NCBI GenBank assembly: GCA_012845835.1
Contig: JABAKD010000010.1
Span: forward strand, 17,681,204 to 17,745,203
Length of the DNA stretch: 64,000 nt
Direction of reading: 5' to 3'
Source of the DNA: Undaria pinnatifida
Taxonomy: Eukaryota; Sar; Phaeophyceae; Laminariales; Alariaceae
The position numbers and the translations under genes were made by a program. The notes under the pieces were generated by a model. That model saw only the letters and a program-made list of their open reading frames with translations. It was not told the origin of the DNA and did not search any database. This document shows, piece by piece, positions 36,271-47,812 of the stretch. How positions within the stretch are numbered: position 1 is the first letter of the stretch; each line of letters opens with the position of its first letter.

Positions 36271-39200
36271 GCCGCGAGGGTTTTTGGGGTAAAGGATATT
36301 TGAGGCTCATCATGCGTGTGCGCTATTATCAAGGAGGCCCATTCGTAGTAGTATCAAATTCAAGCCCTCAAAAAATGCCATATTTTCTTCGTTTTCGCTT
36401 TTACATTTTTGGAGGACGTGTTTTTTCGTTTTTTCCCCTAAATTGACGGAAGGAAACAATGGTCATCTCGACGGGTGAGCAAACAACATGGGCATATATA
36501 TGACAGAAAAAAAAAAATTAAAAAATATATATACATATATATATTCACTCCGCCCCCCCCCTCAACGGTTATTCGACTTACAAGATTCACTTGATAAAAG
36601 GATACATTTCCCTCCACAGCTGTCAGATTTTGTCCCCCTCAGAAACGGGTTTTATAGTTTCCGCGCACAGATTGACTAAAATCATCCTGTTGATCCTGAT
36701 AACTACACTGCTGTAGTTGCAAGGGGAGTCGCCGACCTATATCCTTAATGAGGACACACAACCCGTAATACGCGCGATCGGAGTATCACACACAGCTTGC
36801 AAAGATGAGTTTCGACGAAATCTTCGGTTTCACAGCTGGAGTGTATTTTCATTTTTTATAATATATATACATGTATATATATATGTATATGTATACATGT
36901 ATACACGTTACGACGGCGTGGCTAGGCTTGGCAGTTTTTCATTCTGGTATCAATCAGCCTTTGGGGCTCTCCGATTCCACGAGCAAAAAAACGCACACGA
37001 AGTACAACAATACATGTGCAGGTAGGAATTGTACCTGTGTGTGTGTTTTTTTTTTCTCCGTTGCCGTTACGGTGAAATTAAGGGTTTGCACAGATGCGTG
37101 GTCAATGGGCATGTACATGACTAAGGCGAGCAAACAAACGACACGCTTGCTAACAATTTGGTAAGCTTTTAGGGTCTCTTGGATCCCATGAAAAAAAAAA
37201 CGCCTACGGTACGGTGCGGAGGGAGTGGAATGTGGCTAGAGGCTACCTTATACACGGTTAAAGCCCATCCATTGCCATTGCACAGCAGATTCTTGATCCC
37301 ACGAAGTATGAATGGTACTTGTTGTATGGGAAGGTGGGCATATTGCACTCTGTAAGGGTTTAGGGTGAGAAGAGAGTATGAAACTGGCAGTGAGTCAGCC
37401 TTTGATTGAGTTGAATTTGAATTTGAAGTTGAAGTTGAAGTTGAAGTTTAAGTTTAAGTTTAAGTTTAAGTTTAAGTTGAAGTATCTCTTTCTAGCTCCG
37501 CACTTTTTGGTTTTTGTTTTGTCATTTGAGAAAAAAAGCGCCTGCCGGTAGCGTAGTACGTCGATATGTATGTAGAGTCGGCACAGCATCTATTCATAGA
37601 GATGGCTTTCAATACATACACATACATATGTCCTGGGTTGCCACATCTAAAGAGCTTCATTTTAGAAGATATAAACACTGGCGAGGTAGAAACTCAAACT
37701 TGCTTGGCATGATATGATGGATGGTGGCGCTGACACTGCGAGCTTATTTTGTTGCTCAGGGTTGAAAAGGGTCAAGGGAAAATCGATTGGCGCTGCAGCT
37801 TGGTTCAAGAGCAACACTGGCCCTGAATCAAATCTACACTTGTTCCCTTAAGGTCAAAATCGCTTGGCACTGCTTATATTATATGAGGACACACACAGTA
37901 ATACGCGCGATCGGAGTATCACACACAGCTCGCGAGTTTCGACAAAGTCTTCGATCTCACAGCTGGAGTGTATTTTTATTTTCATTATGTTGATGTACCC
38001 ACGCTAATAGGGACAAACTACTTGGAATTGAAACGAGAGCTAGACGTGATTACTTGGAATGAGAGTGAGACGTGTCTTGGAATGAGCGTGAGACGTGTAC
38101 TGCTAAATTACTTGGAATGAGAGCGAGATGTGTACTGATAAATTACGTGGAATGAGAGTCAGACGTGTCTTAGAATTAGCGCGAGACGTGTACTGCTAAA
38201 TTACTTGGAATGAGAGCGAGATGAGTACTGCTAAAATACTTGCAATGAGAGTCAGGCGTGTCTTGGAATTAGCGTGAGACGTGTACTGCTAAATCACTTG
38301 GAATGAGAGCGAGATGTGTACTGCTAAATTACTCGGAATGCGTATGAGCCGTGTACTGCTACTACCATACTGGTGTAGTGTATATATATGGATACATGGA
38401 ACTGACTCACGAAGTTGTAGACGCCGTTAAACTCCGTTGCGTTCGCCGAGCTGAACATGAGGGTCGCTTCGTCTTCCACCACAAAACGCACACCGGTGAA
38501 CACAAACGCCTGCTCAGAAAGAAGGGACGAGCGTGTCAAGGAAGAAAAGAAGGAACGAGCGTGTCAAGGAAGGTAGGAAGGAGCGCGTCAAGGAAAGTAG
38601 GAGCGTGTCAAGGAAGGTAGGAGCGTGTCAAGGAAGGTAGGAGCGTGTCATGGAAGGTAGGAGCGCGTCAAGGAAGGTAGGAACGTGTCAAGGAAGGTAG
38701 GAGCGCGTCAAGGAAGGTAGGAGCGCGTCAAGGAAGGTAGGAACGTGTCAAGGAAGGTAGGAGCGTGTCAAGGAAGGTAGGAGCTTGTCAAGGAAGGTAG
38801 GAGCGTGTCAAGGAAGGTAGGAGCGTGTCAAGGAAGGTAGGAGCGCGTGGACGAAGATGGATGCACGACGAGCTACTACGTAGGGAGAGGGGGCTGCAGA
38901 AGGAAGGGGGAGCGTGTGGAGGAAGGCGCTTGAAAGAGGATGGGCGCACCACGAGCTACGGATGGGAACGAAGGAGCGTGTGAACTAAATAAAGAAGGCG
39001 CGCGTGAAACAACATGGACGCACCCATGAGCTACGTATGGAGGCCTCAAATGGGAGGGGCGTGTGGAAGAGGGCAGGCACATGTGAAAGAAGATGGATGC
39101 ACCACGAGCTAGGGGGCTGGGCTGCTGGAGAGGGAAGGAGGAGCGTGTAAAGGAAGGAAAGCGTGTGACAAGAAGATGGATGGATATGCGCCACGAGCAG

Positions 39201-42200
39201 CACTATATAGGCCCCCCCCAGTATGGCTTAGGTGTGCCAGAGCAATGTGACCGCCTTATTGGGGGAAGCCCAGAGCCTTATCCAGGCTACGAGTGCAATT
39301 CCTCAGTCGCGCCAAGCGATTTTGACCGCCTTATATGGGGATACCGCCTTACTCAGACCGCCTTTTTGGGGTGCCCCCCCCCCTACTCTGTTCCTTGAAA
39401 GGGGTTTTAACCGCCTTATATCGGGATACCGCCCTACTCAGACCGCCTTGTTGGGATGGGGCACCCTTAATACTGTCTGTATGTATGTACCTGACGAAAA
39501 ATGCTTACCTCATTCAGCGTGTTAAATGTCAGCGTTCCTCCGCCAACGTACACCGTTTTGGGAGTGATGCAAGAGATCCCGCCCACGCCCGCCGCCACCT
39601 TAAACTGGTGCGAGAAGTGCAGCGATAGGAAATCAGAGGACAGGCTGAGTAGATAGATCACTGCTGTGGTCGAAATTGACATTCGCTGCAGGTCGACGTA
39701 TGTATGCGGGTCGAGAGAACCAAGGCCAACGTTATGGGTATCGTGTCGGACCCGCTGGGGGGATTGACGAGTTGAATTATATCAAATGCCTATTGATGCC
39801 TCCCTCGCGCAAAGCAAAAAACTTGTCCTTTTTTTATCTTCACAACAAAGCACAGCAAAAGCTCTTAAGACACACCAAAAATGTCAAAATAAACAGTCCC
39901 CGCCCAGTAATCCTTTCCCACCAAGCACACCAGGAGAAGGGAGGGAGCAAGGACAAACAAATTGTTGAGGTCCTGTTCGATGCGAGTCAACGAGAGGGAA
40001 GAAGAAAAGGGGCGAGTTTTTTCTCCGCGATAAATAAAACGAAGGCGCGCACCGAAGTGGGATGGCAAGCGCTTAAGTAACATGAATAGTCCTGGTTGCT
40101 ATGATACAATAAAAGTCCAGTTCAATCCTATCCGCTCGCAAAGCACTGCTGTGCACCAAAAGAAAGGGCTAACTAATAAATAGACGCATACGTATGTATG
40201 TACTCCAGTCTTTTTTTTTGCATCATGATCGTCACTTTTTTCTTTCGAGCTCAACTCGTGAAAGGTTTTAGTTTACCCTCGGCATCCTTCTGGACAAGCC
40301 AGGGCCAGTCACAGGTGTCTCTTGTCTGTCTGTCTTCCCTTGTCCTCCCTCGGTTACTCGCGCACCCTTCATTTTCATCGCGCACAGGATTCAGCAACAG
40401 CCTCCTTTCCCTCTCGCAAAAGAAAGACACTCGTTTTGTACAACGATAGTCCTACCGATTCGTACGGTATTCCCACTCTCCCCCGCTCATACACCACACT
40501 ATTGATACCAAGACAGTCCTTAGATCCTACAGTCTTTACGTACGATACTCTTTTTAAATACCATGTATAGCAACTTTATTCAAAATGTCAAAGATATGAT
40601 GTGATGACTGGCCATGACATCATAAGTAGTCTATGTCCTTACCACGAGGTTCCCCTGCAGCGGGTAAGGGATGTCGTCCAATCGATCGCAAAAATTGCTT
40701 CCCGATCCCGCGCTCTCCGGTTCCACGTCCTCTTCCTCGTCCTCGACCGCACCTACCTCGCCACCGTCTGCTCGACACCAAAGAGACGGCAAGATAGGGA
40801 GTAACTAACAGGAATATGACGAACAGGATTGAGCATTATATAAACACGCCATATTTACGTATACCTTTTTTTTCCCGTCGGGCCCTCTTGCTCGTGCTGG
40901 GGATGTTTATGAGTATTTCAGTTTGCACATTGGACCTTTTCACTTGTTGTGCGCCTTTTTCCGTATCGTGCGTTTTTAGGCGGGAAAGCGTAGTATTTCC
41001 CGGACGAATTTTGATTTCACTTGGTTTTTCGGATCTTCCTAGGGCTCCAGCACCTTTGTGTGACCACGAACTCTAGATTTTTGACAAGAGTTAATGTGAG
41101 AAAACAACAACAATGAGTAATTCACGTTAAACTAGTTAGTTGAACTATTAATATATAGTAGCTCATGCTGCCTGACATCTTGTCGGATAGCCATCATCTT
41201 AATGCTACCGTTACATACTAATAATAAGTCAGTATTAGGCAGCAAGCAACGCCTGCCGCACAAGCTTTCTGCACGTTGAAACAAAACATACGCGCGAGCA
41301 GTTACAAAGCAGCCATATATGAGATTAATACAGCGGACTTTCGCTTGATGCTTCTTCGGAAGTAAGTGCATGGGGGACAGGACTTGGTCCTTTTGCAGTT
41401 GGAGATGAGGCATGGTTAGGGGTGGGAACGGTAAGTCGTGTTTGGGGGCAGGGGGTGACGAGGCCAGAGCTACGACAGACAGAGCGAGACGGCGACTACT
41501 CTGCCCTTGCTACGACCCACAGTCTCGCAGCACAACCTTCTGCGCGTTGAAACAAACGCGCAGGCAGCATTAAAAACCAGCAAACTTGGTTTTGACAGCG
41601 GAGAGTACCGTTTGGTGCTTCTTTGCAAGGGCGTGGGGAGGGAGGGGAGCTTGCTCTGGTGGCTCGAGGGGGTAGGGGTCAGGATGACATGGACATGGAC
41701 GCCATGCCGCACGCACATCTAGTGTTCGCAGTTAGTTGGTTGTTGGATTTCATGATTTTGCGCTTTTACTACTTATTTGTCGTATGGATTTTCGGTTGTT
41801 TCACACCATACTTTTTATTGTTGACGCTAAGGCTGAGCACATTGATTTCGGACGACAATCATAGCAAGCAATGCTTCTGTTAATATTAATAACGAGCGAA
41901 CAGCAGCATCCAACACGTCCAGGTAGTTACAACATATTACAACATACCAGGTACAACGCTAGAGCTGGACGTGAGGGGCCCTTGTCATACTTGGAATAAA
42001 ACTCCTCAGAAAAGTGAGCGAGGAAGAATTTCGACCCTCAGAAAAGAAATGGTATATATGTACACCGCTGTCTACCGTAAATATCATTCGTCTATCTTGT
42101 GCATGAATGACCCGACCCATTGCACCCGCATCACCCTAAAAACGCACCGCATCACACCACGCCTACAGCAGTACTGTTTATTTAGCACTGTGCCTGAGTC

Positions 42201-45200
42201 ATCCCACGATAGGGGCTGCAGTTTTTGCGCCAAAAAGTCCCTGGCCAATTGAGCTCCTAATTTGAGGAACTACGGGTTAGGAAAGCAATTTCACGAGTAC
42301 ATATGTTTTTTTTGGGAGCAAGGAATACAAAAGCTTGGTCGGGATGTGCGCGAACGAATGCCCCTTCGAAGTCATTTTTCGGGTGAGATATTGAGTTCCT
42401 CAGGTGAGGAGCTCAGGGACTGATCGATGATGCTGTGCATCCCTAACGTGGGATGGCTCACCTGAGTCATCCATCCCACGGTAGGGGTTGCAGTTGTATG
42501 ATTGCGCTAAAAAGTCCCTGGGCGATTGAGTTCCTCATGTGAGGAACTGCCGGTCAATGAAGTAATTTCACGAGTACATTATTTTTTTGGACTAAAAGGC
42601 ATATATAAGCTTGGTCGGGTTGTGCGAAACGAATGCCTTCGAAGTCATTTTTCGGGTGAGATATTGAGTTGTTCATGTGAGGAGCTCAAGGACTTTCGGC
42701 TTCAACCCTACCGTGGGATGACTCACCTGCCAACGTGAAGGATCCACTGCACCCCGCGTACGAGCTCCCGTCGTCGGGGGAGACGGCGATCTTGAAGTAC
42801 GGGCCATCCCCAGCTTCGAAGATGGAAATCTTGTCAGCGAACAAGCGGACGGACGACAAAGAACGACGGGACAGGACAGACAGCGGCCGACGAGAGATTA
42901 TCGTTTAATTATTTAAGGAAAACAAGGCAGCGAGCGGCCGACGAGAGATTGTTGTTAATACTTTAGAAAGTAATTAATTATTACCCGTGGGTACTATTTA
43001 TTTTTTTGCCCTCTCCGAGAATTGTAGCGTACTACTCACTGTAGATGTCGTCCCAATTTTGATCGGGTAAGAGTTTGTTGTTAATACCCAAAGCGCTTAA
43101 TTATTACCCGTGGGTACTATTTATTTTTTCTCCTTCTCAGAGAATATAGCGTACTACTGCTGTAGTAGATGTCGTTCCAATTTTGATCGAGTGTCCTTCC
43201 ATAAAATCAGCAGTAGTTCATTGATTCAACGAATGATCTTCTACATTGTACGAAGCACAACACTACTGCTACAACAACAAAAGCCCTCACTGAATGAAAA
43301 CAAGCGTTTTGTTCGTCCTCAAAAACGTGTGCGTGCGTTCATTTTGGTTCAAAACGGGTTGTAATTTTTACTATCACTACAATGTAACCAACCAACCAAC
43401 CCTTTCGCGACATCTTGTACCTTCGGGGGTTCGGCTTCCAAACAGAACGTTCACTAGAAAATATTATAAAAATTAAAATACACTCCAGCTGTGAGATCGA
43501 ATATTTTGTCGAAACTCATCTTTGCAAGCTGTGTGTGATATTCCGATCGCGCGTATTACGGGTTGTGTGTCCTCATTAAGGATATAGGTCGGCGACTCCA
43601 CTTGCAACTACAGTGTAGCTATCAGGGTCAACAGGGTGATGTTAGGCAGTCTGTGCGCGGAAACTTTAAAACCCGTTTCTGATATGTACCAGGTAGCTTC
43701 ACATTTGTGTTGTAGCCTCAGGGGGGTTAGCTTCAGGGGGTTAGCTTCATCGGGTCAGCTTCAAGCAGGACGCATAGGACTGATTCTACGATAGCCCCCC
43801 CCCAAAACAACAGCGATTTTCTTTAACGAACGTTTCCTATTAAACGGCTGCTCGACACAAAGTAGGGTGCTGCTTAAGAAACGTCTCCGTACATTTTCTT
43901 GTTGGCAAAACATTACCGAACAAAAAAAATGATGTCGAGGTGGGGCAAAGGATAGCTAGCGCATTTCAGGAGGTACGGCCGGGAGTTGGCTTCAAAACCG
44001 GCGATTTCGTCAAAGAAGTGTTGGGGGGGCTACCGTAGTAAGATTCATAGTTAGAGACATTTCTAGGTTCACATTTGTAGCTTCAGGGGGTCGGCTTCAA
44101 GTAGGCCGTATACGTACGTAGGAGGTTCGGCTTCAAGCAGAACGACTACTGTACGTAAAACAGAACGTCGTGCTTTAATTTATTTAGGGACTTCAAACGA
44201 GAGGGGGGAAAAAAGAAAAGAAAAAGACAGCAGGGAAAACTTCCTCGGGCGTTTCTGCGAATTGGAAGAGCAAAGTTGTAACGGCCCAATCAATCCGACT
44301 TCTAAACGGTGGGTTTTTTATTGACGAGAAAAAAAAAAAAAAAAAAAAAAACTCGCAGACACCATTTATTTTTCGGCCGCTGTTCAGCTAGCACATGTTT
44401 TCACGTTTCCTTTTTTTTTTCATAGCGCATAACTTTTGCCCATATTATAATTAAAATTGTTGTTGAAGGTAGGGTGATGGTGCCATTTTTTTTTTGTTAG
44501 AAATACTCCTCCTCAACTGGGGAGCTCTCTTTTTTTCCTTTTTTTTTGCCTTTCCTTAGGCAAAAACTGATTTTGAGCAAAAGCTGAAAATCAACCCGGT
44601 GCAACAAAAAATCCCGCGGCCTAGGCATGTAACACAAACCCAGCAATACGCGCGATCGGAGTATCACCCCACACAGCTTGCAAAAAGATGAGTTTCGACA
44701 AAATCTTCCACGATCTCACAGCTGGATGGAGTGTATTTTGTTTTTCATAATACGTAGTCAAAACAAACGCTGAAAACATGGTATTCATCGGCCGACCAAA
44801 CGCCTGTATTTGAGCTCACCCCCTCGTTGTCAATGGTAACGGTGCTGCCCTTGGTGTAACATCCCTCCTCTGGACACAGAGGGCCCAAAAAGGAACCGCA
44901 CCCGCCGCTGCACAACGGGTCGGCTCCGCAGTCGTACACGTCTACGTGGAACAGAGTGGAATCGCTCCCTTCGGGGTCGTCGATCGTCCAAGTCACCTGG
45001 GAAAACACACACACAACGAGAACGAAAGCAATACCAAGACCAAGACCAAGACCAAGACCAAGACCAAGACCAAGACCAAGACCAAGACCAAGAACAAGAC
45101 CAAGAACAAGACCAAGAACGAGATTGGGAGGGAGGGAGGGAGGGAGGGAGGGAGGGAGGGAGGGATGGGGAATGAGGGAGGAGGAGGGAGGAGGCAAGAG

Positions 45201-47774
45201 GGGGAACATCAAGAGCAAGAAGAAGAACAACAACATAGGGAGGGAGGAGGGGGGACGGGGGATGAGGGGGGAGGGAACACGGGGGGGGGGGTAGGGGGGG
45301 CTTGCTTGCTTGTCGGAGGCAGGAAAGGCGGAGAGCCAAACTCTATATATTCCTGTAAATAATCGTGACAGAGGGGGGCCGCGGGGCGGGGGCGGTACTC
45401 ATCATTTGCCATAGTAATACAACAAAGATGTAGTGTCATTCAAAGCAGTGCCATTGATGCCTCTGGTAGAATATGACCATAGTAATACATCAAAGATGTA
45501 GTGTCTGTCAATCAAAACAGCAGTGCCATTGACGCCTCTGGTAGAATATGATTGCCGCCAGGAGAGGTCGTCCTGCAGGATATTGTCGCAGCTCTCGTCA
45601 AGTTGTCCTTACATTGAGTAATATCTGATAGATTACTCGTAGCCTGTGGGCACAGACAGGATAGGGCTAAGATTAGGAGTATATAACAGACCCGGTCGAG
45701 ACAACAATGAAATGCTTAGGTTGGGGTTAGGACGCGTGCTACGATATGGATAGAGAGGTGCACCACTTTTTTTCTGAGGTGTTCATCATTTTGGGAGCTC
45801 AAGACACACCCTTCTTAACTCAAGAACAGATTTGGAAAAAAAAAAAAAAACGCTTTGATCTCGGATGAAATAAAATATCCCATGGCCTAGGTACACAACG
45901 AGAATCATGCAAAAAAAAAGTCGAATTTCCGACGATTTTGGGTCAAGGAGCCCCGTCATTAGCCAAAAAACGGTATACCTTAACACCTCTATCATCGTAG
46001 CAGGCGTCTTAAAGTGACTTAGGATTAAGGAGCCTCGTCATTCAGAAAGTGATTTCGCCAAAAAACGGTATACCTTAATACCTCTATCGTAGCACGCGTC
46101 TGAGGGTGACTCTGGGTTAAGGAGTCCCGTCATTCAGAAAGTGATTTCGCCAAAAAACGGTACACCTTAATACCTCTATCATCGTAGCACGCGTCTTACG
46201 GTGCTCGGGCTTCCCAAGGGAATAAGTCACAAAACTAGTTACCATACAACAGATGTGCATCGCAAATACAGAAGTAAGGTTCTTGGGCCATATAATGCCT
46301 ACCTGGTGTGACAGCGGCGGTATAATACCATAACCTGCCCTGCAATATATCGATAAACAGTAGGGGTTTCCCGATAAGGCTGTCTGACGAACGCGGAGTC
46401 CCGCTATAAGGCGGTCAAAATTGCTTGGCGCGACTGGGGAGTTGCACTCATTACCCGGAATGAATAGGGTGAATAAGACAACTTCCCCCGACAAGGCGGT
46501 TATATTGCAGATGGCGGCACACCACCCCCTCCTGGAGGGCCCCTGCTATCTATCTGTAGGTGTAGCAGGGTTGGAGTTACTGGCGGTAGTAGTCAGGGTT
46601 ATTAAATAAAGCAAGCAGTCGAGAAAATAAATCAAACTTCGCCAACTAACTAGAGAGAGCAGGCTGGTACCCTACTAGTAGTCTAATGCTAATGCTGTTT
46701 TAATAATAATGTATCAGTAACTGAGGGGTTGTTTGTAGCGCATGATATTTGTAATGATTGGGATATGTTTCACGCTGCTGTTGCGTTGATGTCAATGCTA
46801 TTTTTGTTGTATTACCAGGTTATGTATTATGTAATGATCAGTTACAACGTCAAGTTGTTGTTGTTGTTGTTGCTGCTGCTAGATATATAGTCTACATGCA
46901 GACGATTGATAAATACTGTAATACCAGGCAGGCACAGTACAATTCGACGCGAGTCGACGAGGAAGAAAATACGTGATTATTCTCGCGATAAAAATGAAGG
47001 CACGTATCACCGTGGTGGGGAGGGAGGAGGGAGGAGGGCCCGCTATGCGACCCCGGATCTGAGTTACTACTGGGAGGGAGCACGACAGATAGGAGAGTGG
47101 TGCGAGGATAACAAATGGGATGAATGAAGCAAAAAAAAAAAAGATGTGTCGGCTGGTCATCTTATTATATTATTATTAGGCTTTGACTCATGAAAACTTC
47201 TATATATAAATAAAAATGGGCGACCGACCGGCAGTAGTAGGCGTGTATTACGCAGCCTCTGCAAAAAGAAGAGCATCGACCTTTAAATTCGCCGAACTCA
47301 CAGCTGACTCTGTCAGAAAAATTTTGTAATACCAAACAAAGGAAACTTTTTTAAAGGGGGTTCCCGGGCTTCACGGGGGGGACTTAGAAAAAACTCCCAC
47401 CCTGACTGACTGACGGCATTCGACGGCATGCATGGGCCGGAACCGGGAGTAAAAAAAAAATAGTCTTGTACGGCATTTATTTGACGGGATGCATGGGTGT
47501 GAATGCACACAGTGGGCAAAACTGCTGTATAATACGTCCAACTCACGGAGCCCTGACGCAGTCGTGAAAATATTTTTTACAAAATATATACTCCGTAGTA
47601 TAAAAAAAAAAAAACTCCGAGTATATATATGTCGCGGGAGACCCCGGGTGAGTCAGTCACACAATACTTTTTTTCTTTGCATGCACATACGAACATACAT
47701 CACATATACATGTACCAGGTACACAGTACCAGTCACTAGTGTTAGGTGTGCTAGGGGTCCCTCCAATAAAAAGG

Positions 47775-47812
<38 letters not shown>

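Noticed and set aside
37195-37265. Possible extra beta-helix exon in intron 6 (minus strand)
   Set aside because: Only a short Gly/Asn-containing peptide with a GTAGCC donor; exons 6 and 7 already join in phase with good continuity.
44745-45236. 163-codon minus frame extending exon 2 both ways
   Set aside because: The upstream part is Leu-Gly read-through of the ACCAAG microsatellite and the downstream part passes a strong GTGAGC donor.
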